Assembly: GCF_051106095.1 (NCBI RefSeq)
Contig: NC_135786.1
Location: 88,324,001-88,388,000 of the forward strand
Direction: 5' to 3'
From: Pogona vitticeps
Taxonomy: Eukaryota; Chordata; Lepidosauria; Squamata; Agamidae
DNA: 64,000 bases
Made by a program: the position numbers and the translations under genes. Position 1 is the first letter of the stretch, and the number at the start of each line of letters is the position of its first letter. Positions 34,201 through 38,823 of the stretch are shown piece by piece. The notes under the pieces are model-generated. The model was not told where the DNA came from and did not search any database. It saw nothing but the letters and a program-made list of their open reading frames with translations.

Positions 34201-37194
34201 CACTTATTGTGTACATTTTCATGCACATGAAAATACATATCAACAGAGATATTTTAATGTCTCCTCTAACATATAGTTTAAAATGACCCCTTCACTATTT
34301 TTAAATGAAAAGTCCCTTATCAAGCCAGTACGTAAATGCTATTTGTACAGTTATCGTTTCTTACATGGTTATCTGAATTGTCCACGTTTTCATTTTCAGA
34401 AGTCAAATACTCTCCAAGCTGGCTGGATGTTTCTGTCACAGGGTGATCTTTTTTAAAGCTGGAATCAAAGGACTGAATAACTGAACAAAGTCTGTCTGCT
34501 TCCCCAGAAGTAAGGTATGGCATAAGTCTTGACTCCTAAAAATATAATTCATAAAATGTTTTGTAGATACTACTGCTAAAGAGACACAACTGCCCACATT
34601 TACAGAATAATTTGTATGATCGAAACAGAAGTTTAAATTGCAGGAACTATTTCAACAGGTTCTTATATTTTGAAACTGAGGGGAATTTCAAAAACATATC
34701 CTAGATTCTGGTTAAGAATAATCTGCCACAAAAATTTCTTAAGTCGATAGATATACACATACCTCACAGTACAGTGGTGCCTCGCATTACGATGAATCTG
34801 CTTAACGACGATCTTTTTGCAATCACAATTGCAATTGCAAAACAATGGTCTGAATGGGGGAATTTCGCTTTGAGATGATCGGTTCCCTGCTTCGGGAACC
34901 GATTCTTCACAAAACGACGTTTTTTGAACAGCTGATCGGCGGTTTCAAAATGGCCACTGGGTGATTAAAATGGCTCCCCACTGTGTTTAGGGACGGATTC
35001 CTCGCTGCACAGGAAGCGAAAATGGCTGCCATATGGAGGATCTTCGCTGGACAGTGTTTCAATGCATTTCAATGGACTTTTCATTTTCGCTTTACAATGT
35101 TTTTGCTTAATGGCGATTTTCCTGGAATGTATTATCGTCGTTAAGCGAGGAATTTGTACATGCCATCAAGGAGAGATCATCTCCTAAGGTATGGAGAGAA
35201 TAGTAATGATAGATATTCTGGAAAGACTGTTATATTGTTTACTCATGTGATTTCCCTTTTTAGCATAACTAAGTAAGTGGATGTAAGAATACTCTTTCAC
35301 TCTCTGGAATTTTACCCTTTTCCCATCCTTAGTCATCCCTTCGTTATTTCCTTGTACTCACACCCCAACCCCTATTGAAATTAATAAAAACTTAGAACAG
35401 GAAAGAGATATCATCTTCCTTCTTCCATGCTCACTTGGGTGATATAGCATGATGATACTTGAAAAACAGTCACAGATTCCAAACCTTTGGTAATCTGGGT
35501 TTTCTTGGATTATACTTCCCAGAAACCGTGGCCAGCACAGCTGGTGATGAAGGCTTTTAGAAACTGCAGTCCAAGAACATCTGGGTCACTCAAAATTGGG
35601 AACCACTTCTCTAGTCTATTAATTCCCAAATATGGAGGGGATGTGCGCTCTGTTGATGGCATACACAAATTTGAGGGGAGGGCAGAGTATGAGAGTTCCA
35701 CATAGAAAATCATTTTTTAAATCTGCTTAAACAAATTATTGTGACAGCCACCAGCATTTAGCATTTTTCAAGAAGGACAGCTTGTGCTTATTTTTCATAT
35801 AATTTTTAAAATTACTGTTAATTTACAATTATGAATAGACTAAAACAGGACTGGAAGATGGTCAAGAATAGGTGGGGAGGCATGAGAGTTTCTCAAAAAA
35901 AAAAAAAAGCTGTGATGCTGAAAAACTACTTTGCTAGGCACAGCTATAGCCCTCACATGGGCCAAAGCAGATATTTTGAATTAGCGTCTGTTTCCTTAAG
36001 ATGTCAAATTAGAAGGGATCTATTTTTAAATTCTGCCATAGGAACACTTTTATCCTTATTTAACATATGTGAAAAAAACTGGGTCACAATTGAAAAAAAA
36101 AAGATTTTTCTGAATGAGGGAAAATGGATATTTCAACAGCAAACGTTTAAAAAACAGCTTACTTCACAATAGCCAGAAGAAAATAGTTCTTTTTGCACAT
36201 TTTCACAAGATTGATCACTGTTCTGTTCACGTAAACTTGACAGGGTCACTTTCTCTTCTTCCTAATAAATAAACATATACTGTACATAGTCTTTATTTTA
36301 AACCATAAAATACCTTTCTAACTTACTGTTTGATAGAAACTGTAAATGAACAAGCTCACTGTTAATTCAGCGAAGAAAAGCAAGCAGTTTTCCAGTTGCA
36401 TTGCTGTTAAAGTAATAGCTTGCCACTTGACTGAAGTGTTGCAGTTTTTCCTCCAATTAAATAGAGAAAAGAATTATTTCATAGAACCAACATTTCTCCA
36501 ACAGACTGGGAGAAAAACAGAATGCAATGTTTCTTTCCAGGATATTGTATGGAACTAAATACTTCAAAATCTTGTTTTAATGATACGTAAGGTAGATTTC
36601 ATAATTAGGTCAGACCTTTTCACATCTGCCTCGAACTCACTTGACCCAAGGAGACCTTATACAGTTCTGGTATTGGCTTCATGCACTCATCCAGCCAACC
36701 CTAAATGGGACTCTTCCTACTTCAACCATTCACCACAGGCTATCTGCATCACAAGATAAACAGGACTGCAGCCAAACAGGAGAGCGGTAAAATCAAGTGT
36801 CTTCTCTGGTCCATGCTGGGGGTGGAGAGCAGTAGCAGAGGGAAAGGTAGAAGAAGATCCTGCAGGCCAGGGAATAAGGGAAAGGCACTCTGCACATGCT
36901 TAGAGGAAAACTGCTTTTCAAACGTTAGCATCGCAGCCTGGCATTTCAACACAGGACCTCCTGGAATTTAGTTTACGAGCTAAGCACCGTGACCACCCAC
37001 GGCCACAGCCTGCGATCCCTGGGGCTATGAGGAAGGAAGGAAGGGGCTTTGCAAATCAGAGTCTCGACTGCTCGCCCAACCGAGCTCCCCGCTTGCCCCC
37101 ATCCCGCCTCCAGGTCCCCCTCCCTTCCGCTTGACTCTTTTCCTGCAATCCGTTTCAAGGAGACCATCCCCGACCTTACCCCACTGCCCTCCAT
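1083..37194 (-). CDS. ODF2L: ODF2L (outer dense fiber of sperm tails 2-like, BCAP), complete coding region, 19 exons
   Basis: Nineteen minus-strand exons with AG/GT borders and matching phase join to 757 codons plus a stop. The product is almost entirely heptad-rich coiled coil with no membrane segment. Established knowledge: ODF2L is a paralogue of ODF2 and is described as BCAP, a centriolar-satellite and basal-body protein that restrains primary ciliogenesis. Recognition rests on blocks that match the human protein as I recall it: [66 protein letters not shown] and the C-terminus [15 protein letters not shown]. The human reference protein is shorter (about 640 residues by memory), mainly because exons 2-4 here encode a longer N-terminal region. 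Exons 9 and 15 use weak donors. Introns range from 107 bp to 6.6 kb; the largest (intron 10) holds three transposon insertions. Downstream neighbour in the divergent direction is CLCA2, as in mammals. No break was seen in the frame. Confidence 0.93.
1212..4107. other. ODF2L: ODF2L intron 18, mostly featureless
   Basis: Apart from the CA microsatellite I see no host exon or recognisable transposon. Short open frames here lack splice support and codon bias. Confidence 0.6.
1973..2025. repeat. CA/TG microsatellite, interrupted
   Basis: Two short (AC)n runs around 1975-1986 and 1998-2012 followed by alternating TATG. It lies in ODF2L intron 18. Confidence 0.9.
4108..4233 (-). CDS. ODF2L: ODF2L coding exon 18
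   Basis: Residues 674-715, 42 codons in phase 0, acceptor TTTTTATTACAG, donor GTAAGTAG. It encodes [19 protein letters not shown], a near match to human LQIKILDLETELRKKNEEQ. Confidence 0.94.
4613..5345 (-). mobile_element. L2/CR1-like LINE fragment (RT C-terminal part), decayed
   Basis: On the minus strand, pieces of the conserved end of an L2/CR1-type reverse transcriptase are visible: [18 protein letters not shown], then [11 protein letters not shown] and [15 protein letters not shown]. Frameshifts separate them, so it is an old copy. A tRNA-derived SINE interrupts it between REHI and LQQLH. It lies in ODF2L intron 17. Confidence 0.7.
4981..5118 (+). mobile_element. tRNA-derived SINE (family A) inserted into the L2-like LINE
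   Basis: The body has a B-box-like GGGAGTTTGATTCC and continues into GGGCTGGACTCGATGATCC and CCCTTCCAGCTCT, as in tRNA SINEs of reptiles. A second copy of the same family lies on the minus strand at 28495-28622. It splits the LINE coding match on both sides. Confidence 0.7.
5690..5890. repeat. Probable old interspersed repeat piece
   Basis: The stretch GGCAGTGAATTCCACAGTTT...GTGTGAAAAAGTATG resembles a repeat I know from lizard and turtle DNA (GAGTTCCACAGTTTAA...GTGTGAAGAAGTA). Orientation and class were not determined. Confidence 0.35.
5900..6992. other. ODF2L: ODF2L intron 17, remainder
   Basis: No exon or clear repeat seen. A 128-codon minus frame at 6310-6696 has no homology that I recognise and no splice context. 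Confidence 0.5.
6993..7155 (-). CDS. ODF2L: ODF2L coding exon 17
   Basis: Completes codon 619 and encodes residues 620-673. It has [19 protein letters not shown] and [16 protein letters not shown], which align with human AENKELEKKLANQEECLKH and [16 protein letters not shown]. Acceptor CCTTAAAAG, donor GTAAAAG. Confidence 0.94.
7263..7348 (-). CDS. ODF2L: ODF2L coding exon 16
   Basis: Residues 591-618 plus two bases of codon 619. It encodes [19 protein letters not shown]; human has KLSLEEEN at this point. The acceptor could be CTGTAG or GTAGGTAG four bases later; the first is chosen because it keeps the frame. Donor GTAAG. Confidence 0.9.
7623..7970 (+). mobile_element. Sauria SINE copy 1, full length with target duplication
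   Basis: tRNA-related head (GTGGTGGCGCTGTGGGCTAA, B box GTTCGAAAGCATG further on) and tail CGAACACGAGTGGAC...CCTTTACC. The 9-bp direct repeat ATACTCTTA flanks it at 7614-7622 and 7971-7979. The tail motif AGTCGRRCACGACT also ends the Bov-B copies here, in line with the known Bov-B dependence of these SINEs. It lies in ODF2L intron 15. Confidence 0.88.
7980..9291. other. ODF2L: ODF2L intron 15, remainder
   Basis: Nothing well supported. 8150-8325 looks like a decayed SINE (see rejected items). Confidence 0.5.
9292..9450 (-). CDS. ODF2L: ODF2L coding exon 15 (weak donor GTGCTT)
   Basis: Residues 538-590, 53 codons. The block [20 protein letters not shown] is a strong match to human RRLHECQESLQCCKGKCADQ. 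The donor CAG|GTGCTTGG is weak but the join to exon 16 reproduces the human reading ELQGQV. Confidence 0.93.
9537..9561. repeat. (AC)n microsatellite
   Basis: About 12 AC units directly downstream of the intron 14 acceptor side of ODF2L, 26 bases from exon 14. Confidence 0.95.
9588..9692 (-). CDS. ODF2L: ODF2L coding exon 14
   Basis: Residues 503-537, 35 codons in phase 0, acceptor CCTGTTCTAG, donor GTAAGGAT. It encodes [20 protein letters not shown] and ends DLEMDT. It is separated from exon 15 by only 137 bp. Confidence 0.92.
9857..12254. mobile_element. TA-flanked MITE (CCMTGTTTCCCC ends), split by a Bov-B LINE
   Basis: The left end CCATGTTTCCCCCAAAATAA and right end (reverse complement) CCCTGTTTCCCCAAAAATAA form terminal inverted repeats, flanked by TA at 9855-9856 and 12255-12256. 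Internal words such as GGGCTTATTTT recur inverted. The MITE itself is about 290 bp; the rest is the LINE at 10090-12199. The TA duplication fits a Tc1/mariner-type mobiliser. Confidence 0.8.
10090..12199 (-). mobile_element. Bov-B (RTE) LINE copy 1, 5'-truncated, inside a MITE
   Basis: Minus-strand frames carry Bov-B reverse transcriptase blocks: [38 protein letters not shown] and [17 protein letters not shown], in several broken frames. The 3' end is (AAC)n after CGACTTAACGACTAAAC. The 9-bp repeat AAAAATCAT flanks it at 10081-10089 and 12200-12208. About 1 kb of the 5' part (endonuclease region) is missing relative to a roughly 3.2 kb element. It lies in ODF2L intron 13. Confidence 0.92.
12761..12963. 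mobile_element. Tigger-like MITE, short diverged copy
   Basis: Left end CAGTGGTGCCTCGACTTACG, right end AAGTCAAGGCCCCACTG followed by TA. It carries the core CCCATAGGAATGCATTGAAA seen in the larger copies of this group. It lies in ODF2L intron 13, only 40 bp from exon 13. Confidence 0.7.
13004..13114 (-). CDS. ODF2L: ODF2L coding exon 13
   Basis: Residues 466-502, 37 codons in phase 0, acceptor TTTTAATTCTAG, donor GTAAGTTG. It encodes [20 protein letters not shown] and then a Gln/Glu-rich heptad stretch ending LVEKYRIE. Confidence 0.92.
13695..13918 (+). mobile_element. tRNA-derived SINE (family B), copy 1
   Basis: Starts CTCGTGGAGCCATGGTTATA and contains CATCCTTCTGAGGTCAGTAAA and GCCCAGAGAGTGCTT. 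A second copy with the same layout is at 29255-29492. A- and B-box-like words are in the first 70 bases. ODF2L intron 12. Confidence 0.65.
13950..15190 (-). pseudogene. Transposase-like fossil gene, decayed
   Basis: Minus-strand segments in order read [75 protein letters not shown] and [20 protein letters not shown] know this arrangement (SMDGPNVN...LIDIGSCGLHVVHGAF...DSPARREDY...CATRWVE) from uncharacterised transposase-like proteins of fish and invertebrates. In-frame stops and at least one frameshift show it is dead. A LINE tail (14705-14790) interrupts it. ODF2L intron 12, same strand as the host gene. Confidence 0.6.
14705..14790 (-). mobile_element. LINE 3' tail with ATTT repeats
   Basis: TTATTTATTTAATTTATTTA followed by TATGCCGCCCACACTACCCAAAGG is the reverse of the common lizard LINE end GGGTAGTGTGGGCGGCATATAA; the same end occurs on the plus strand near 39400. 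Confidence 0.6.
15494..15629 (-). CDS. ODF2L: ODF2L coding exon 12
   Basis: Completes codon 420 and encodes residues 421-465. The acceptor is AATGTTAAAG in phase 2 and the donor GTAAGGTC in phase 0. The block [14 protein letters not shown] aligns with human EYENETLNLENTKLK. Confidence 0.93.
15630..17131. other. ODF2L: ODF2L intron 11, mostly featureless
   Basis: No exon seen. 16330-16430 has words (CTCCAGATATTGCTGA...GTTCCCCAGCCCTGC) like a decayed hAT MITE. Confidence 0.45.
17132..17241 (-). CDS. ODF2L: ODF2L coding exon 11
   Basis: Residues 384-419 plus two bases of codon 420. It encodes [20 protein letters not shown], a near match to human [20 protein letters not shown], then [15 protein letters not shown]. 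Acceptor ACACTGTCCAG, donor GTAAGTG. Confidence 0.95.
17770..18282 (-). mobile_element. Bov-B LINE copy 2, short 3' fragment
   Basis: A largely open minus frame carries [42 protein letters not shown] and [15 protein letters not shown]. The 3' end is (AAC)n after CGACTAAAC. It is truncated inside the RT C-terminal part. ODF2L intron 10. Confidence 0.92.
19490..19914. mobile_element. Tigger-like palindromic MITE, copy in L1-like element
   Basis: CAGTGGTGCCTCGCATAGCG and its mirror CGCTAAGCGAGGCACCACTG form the ends, with TA duplicated at 19488-19489 and 19915-19916. The interior is GC-rich with ACGCATTGAACTTCGTTCAA as a palindrome and GCCATTTTCGCGCCCTC. The insertion is younger than the L1-like host element. 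Confidence 0.85.
20356..20799 (+). CDS. ORF1-like frame of the L1-like element (147 codons)
   Basis: The product starts [20 protein letters not shown] and is Lys/Gln/Glu-rich with predicted helix, as in the coiled-coil start of L1 ORF1 proteins. The RNA-binding parts of ORF1 are absent. It is transposon-derived and not a host gene. The ATG has A at -3 and is the first after a long leader. Confidence 0.55.
   Translation: MAQQGQFWNEVKSMLQKILTTVKSHYQEAKLSNQHQKDYSPQVTGNNKEGNGSITDDVCQTKQQLEKVNLRETSGLDQRRVPGEDKRKKTAKLTKKSLEDSLKIDQVQKESVDINQNYKMVSEDMKDDRMFRDIAGNEKRGIREGIT
21674..22089. mobile_element. Tigger-like palindromic MITE
   Basis: Ends CAGTGGTGCCTCGCTTAACG and GCTATGCAAGGCACCACTG with TA on both sides. 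Interior CAGCTGATCGGCAGTTCC and ATGGCCGCC is the reverse of the 19490 copy, so this copy is inverted relative to it. ODF2L intron 10. Confidence 0.85.
22090..23833. other. ODF2L intron 10, right part, with an unrecognised 128-codon frame
   Basis: The frame at 22642-23028 (+) starts [21 protein letters not shown] recognise no domain; upstream DNA in other frames (for example [19 protein letters not shown]) suggests that a longer repeat-derived coding relic covers about 22440-23130. Not treated as a host gene. Confidence 0.3.
23834..24013 (-). CDS. ODF2L: ODF2L coding exon 10
   Basis: Residues 324-383, 60 codons in phase 0, acceptor CTGTGTTGCAG, donor GTGAGTGG. It encodes [19 protein letters not shown] and a very basic stretch ending HLISKIREK, corresponding to the human block ending EKLTSQIRDQ. 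Confidence 0.92.
24971..25370. mobile_element. hAT-type MITE (CAGCGGTCCCCAACC ends)
   Basis: CAGCGGTCCCCAACCTTTTT at the left matches hAT-Charlie-like ends; the 8-base repeat ATATAGAC/ATATAGAA (one mismatch) flanks it at 24963-24970 and 25371-25378. The middle is expanded with CpG/CA-rich words (GCGCATGCATGAAGGGG). Long open frames on both strands here are by-products of GC content. ODF2L intron 9. Confidence 0.75.
25379..26933. other. ODF2L: ODF2L intron 9, remainder
   Basis: No exon or clear transposon recognised. Confidence 0.5.
26934..27050 (-). CDS. ODF2L: ODF2L coding exon 9 (weak donor GTTACA)
   Basis: Residues 285-323, 39 codons in phase 0. The block [19 protein letters not shown] aligns with human RLQIQIHKREAENDKLKEY. 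The acceptor is ATATTTCAG; the donor is CAG|GTTACA, which departs from the GTRAGT consensus, yet phase and similarity with exon 10 require the border here. Confidence 0.88.
27372..27443 (-). CDS. ODF2L: ODF2L coding exon 8 (72 bp)
   Basis: Residues 261-284, 24 codons in phase 0, acceptor CTCACTTGAAG, donor GTAAGTT. It encodes [20 protein letters not shown] and then QEEN; this aligns with the human block VFEKEAHIQELSCLFQSEK. Confidence 0.88.
27941..28003 (-). CDS. ODF2L: ODF2L coding exon 7 (microexon-like, 63 bp)
   Basis: Residues 240-260, 21 codons in phase 0, acceptor TTATTTCCAG, donor GTAAGTTC. It encodes [19 protein letters not shown], a short coiled-coil segment. Confidence 0.88.
28495..28622 (-). 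mobile_element. tRNA-derived SINE (family A), copy 2
   Basis: On the minus strand it reads GTCTGGCTGTGAAGCCAGAG, then GGGCTGGACTTGATGATCCT and TCCAGCTCTGCAGTTCT, the same layout as 4981-5118. ODF2L intron 6. Confidence 0.7.
29255..29492 (+). mobile_element. tRNA-derived SINE (family B), copy 2
   Basis: GTGGAGTGGTTAAACTGCAG, CAGCCCTTCAAGGTCAGTAA and CTCTGAGAGAGCTGTAGG correspond block by block to the 13695 copy. ODF2L intron 6. Confidence 0.7.
29906..30037 (-). CDS. ODF2L: ODF2L coding exon 6
   Basis: Residues 196-239, 44 codons, acceptor TTTTGTCAG, donor GTAAGAC. It contains [19 protein letters not shown], which aligns with human QKEILIKELDTFKSVKLAL. Confidence 0.92.
30881..31295. mobile_element. 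Tigger-like palindromic MITE
   Basis: Ends TAGTGGTGCCCCGCATAGCA and CGTTATGCGAGGCACCACTG with TA flanks (30879-30880, 31296-31297). Interior AATGCGTTCCTATGGGGGAA and GGCGGCCATTTAGGAACCGC places it in the same orientation as the 19490 copy. ODF2L intron 5. Confidence 0.85.
32180..32196. repeat. Poly-G tract (17 G)
   Basis: An uninterrupted run of 17 G; a sequencing and length-polymorphism hot spot. Confidence 0.95.
32401..32527 (-). CDS. ODF2L: ODF2L coding exon 5
   Basis: Completes codon 153 and encodes residues 154-195. The block [19 protein letters not shown] aligns with the human LKEAELVTHSVELLLPLF. The donor is GTAAGTG in phase 0. Coiled coil starts here. Confidence 0.9.
33179..33351 (-). 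CDS. ODF2L: ODF2L coding exon 4
   Basis: Residues 96-152 plus two bases of codon 153. The acceptor is TTTTTTAAG and the donor GTAAGTG, phase 2. It encodes [16 protein letters not shown] and then a helical [19 protein letters not shown]. The splice phase matches exon 5 exactly, which supports both. Confidence 0.82.
33969..34104. mobile_element. hAT-type palindromic MITE with 8-bp target duplication
   Basis: CAGTGGTTCTCAACCTGGGG and the mirror end TTTGAGAACCAGTG are flanked by the perfect 8-base repeat CTCTACTC (33961-33968 and 34105-34112), the hAT signature. The interior folds on itself (GGACTGCAATTCCCAGAA / TTCTGGGAGTTGCAGTCC). ODF2L intron 3. Confidence 0.88.
34365..34535 (-). CDS. ODF2L: ODF2L coding exon 3
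   Basis: Residues 39-95, 57 codons, phase 0 at both ends, acceptor TATATTTTTAG and donor GTAAGAA. It starts [17 protein letters not shown] and ends [10 protein letters not shown]. It is rich in Ser, Asp and Glu and probably not coiled coil. No counterpart comes to mind in the short human isoform. Confidence 0.8.
34772..35157. mobile_element. Tigger-like palindromic MITE, right end diverged
   Basis: Left end CAGTGGTGCCTCGCATTACG after TA; the right end is TCGTTAAGCGAGG followed by diverged bases. Interior CAGCTGATCGGCGGTTTC and ATGGCC, same orientation as the 21674 copy. ODF2L intron 2. Confidence 0.8.
35476..35612. mobile_element. hAT-type palindromic MITE, diverged
   Basis: GGATTATACTTCCCAGAAAC and ACTGCAGTCCAAGAACATCT followed by TTGGGAACCACTTCT match the 33969 and 45917 copies. 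No clean target duplication. ODF2L intron 2. Confidence 0.6.
36163..36261 (-). CDS. ODF2L: ODF2L coding exon 2
   Basis: Residues 6-38, phase 0 at both ends. The acceptor is ATTTATTAG and the donor GTAAGC. The encoded stretch [17 protein letters not shown] is acidic and polar, followed by [11 protein letters not shown], which resembles the human start region around SEELFCHL. Confidence 0.8.
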
Positions 37195-37560
37195 TGCCGC
37201 CCTTCTGCAGCCGGGCGCCGCGATCTCCGGCGGGAAAAAGCAAAGCCGCCCTGACGCTTCCTTCCCTGCCTGGCAACCTCACGAGCAGCTGCTGCAAGCG
37301 AAGAGAGTCAACTCTCCTTACTGAACATGCGCGCTTCCCTCCCGCGCATGCTCAGCAGAGCGTGGGAGCCCTCCTTTGCCCTTACTTTGCCCTCACTTGT
37401 GTATCTCTTGCCTCCCTGACCGTTCCAAAATGAGGAAGCATGGGTTCGGACGGAGCCTTGGCGAGAGGGCAGTACGACTGAGGAAATACTATTCTAATTC
37501 TGAAAAACAAACAAATTATGTGAATTAAAACAGCACGAGTGGAGCATGCGCAGTGGCTCT
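36970..37560. promoter_or_regulatory. GC-rich promoter region of ODF2L with NRF1-like words
   Basis: GC content and CpG density rise sharply around the first coding exon (for example GCCGGGCGCCGCG near 37212), in contrast to the AT-rich flanks. Upstream of the start codon are three NRF1-like words: CATGCGCGC at 37326-37334, GCGCATGC at 37344-37351 and GCATGCGCAG at 37544-37553. This is the look of a TATA-less housekeeping promoter; NRF1-type sites are common at cilium and centrosome genes. The exact start site is not shown by the sequence. Confidence 0.6.
37180..37194 (-). CDS. ODF2L: ODF2L coding exon 1 (start codon, MEGSG)
   Basis: The ATG at 37194-37192 has G at -3 and G at +4, a strong Kozak context, and is followed after five codons by a donor GTAAGG in phase 0. 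Exon 2 begins in the same phase and contains no ATG, so this is the only start that fits the spliced frame. The 5' UTR lies upstream in GC-rich DNA; the transcription start was not located. Chosen by splice logic, not by similarity, so the first five residues are less certain than the rest. Confidence 0.7.
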
Positions 37561-37707
37561 CGCTGTAGCTGCCGCGGTCCCTATCCTGCCCACATCTGAT
37601 GTCCTTGAGGGCAAGCAAGAACGGAAGCACGTGTTGAGTTATAATTCGCTGCAGAGGTCCTGTGTATCAGGAATCGATATTCAGGTTTTTTCTTACACTA
37701 CCATTAC

Positions 37708-38815
37708 CAGAAAAATATCTACTTCTGCTTCATTGACTATGCGAAAGCCTTTGACTGTGTGGACCACAGCAAACTATGGCAAGTTCTTAAAGAAATGGGA
37801 GTGCCTGACCACTTTATCTGTCTCCTGAGAAACCTATATGTGGGACAGGAAGCAACAGTTAGAACTGGTCATGGAACAACTGAGTGGTTCAAAATTGGGA
37901 AAGGAGTACGGCAAGGCTGTATATTGTCCCCCAGCTTATTTAACTTATATGCAGAATACATCATGCGGAAGGCTGGACTGGAAGAAACCCAAGCCGGAAT
38001 TAAGATTGCCGGAAGAAATATCAACAACCTCCGATATGCAGATGATACCACTCTGATGGCAGAAAGTGAGGAGGAATTAAAGAACCTTGTAATGAGAGTG
38101 AAAGAGGAGAGTGCAAAAAACGGTCTGAAACTCAACATCAAAAAAACTAAGATCATGGCCACTGGTCCCATCACCTCCTGGGAAATAGAAGGGGAAGATA
38201 TGGAGGCAGTGTCAAATTTTATCTTCCTGGGCTCCATGATCACTGCAGATGGAGACAGCAGCCCTGAAATTAAAAGGCGCCTTCTTCTTGGGAGGAAAGC
38301 GATGACAAATCTTGACAGCATCTCGAAAAGCAGAGACATCACCTTGCCAACAAAAGTCCGAATAGTCAAAGCTATGGTTTTTCCTGTCGTGATGTATGGA
38401 AGTGAGAGCTGGACCATAAAGAAAGCAGACCGCCGAAGAATTGATGCCTTTGAATTGTGGTGCTGGAGGAGGCTCTTGAGAATCCCCTGGACTGCAAGGA
38501 GAACAAACCTATCAGTTCTAAAGGAAATCAACTCTGAATGCTCACTTGAAGGACAGATCCTGAAGCTGAGGCTCCAGTACTTTGGCCATCTCATGAGAAG
38601 AAAAGAGTCCTTGGAAAAAACCTTGATGTTAGGAAGGTGTGATGGCAAGAGGAGAAGGGGACGACCGAGGATGAGATGGCTGGACAGTGTCTGCGAAGCA
38701 ACCAACAAGAACCTGACACAACTCCGGGAGGCAGTAGAAGACAGGAGGGCCTGGCGTGCTCTGGTCCATGGGGTCACGAAGAGTCGGACACGACTAAACG
38801 ACTAAACACACACAC
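37708..38815 (+). mobile_element. Bov-B LINE copy 3, young 5'-truncated insertion
   Basis: An open frame of 348 codons (37759-38805) holds the RT catalytic block [12 protein letters not shown], then [33 protein letters not shown] and the end VTKSRTRLND; the tail is CGACTAAACGACTAAA plus (CA)n. The 8-base repeat ACCATTAC flanks it (37700-37707 and 38816-38823). The endonuclease and first RT part are missing, so it cannot move by itself. It sits about 0.5 kb upstream of the ODF2L start. Confidence 0.93.
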
Positions 38816-38823
38816 ACCATTAC

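Noticed and set aside
37869-38777. 302-codon minus-strand frame
   Set aside because: It is the antisense shadow of the Bov-B reverse transcriptase frame at 37759-38805.
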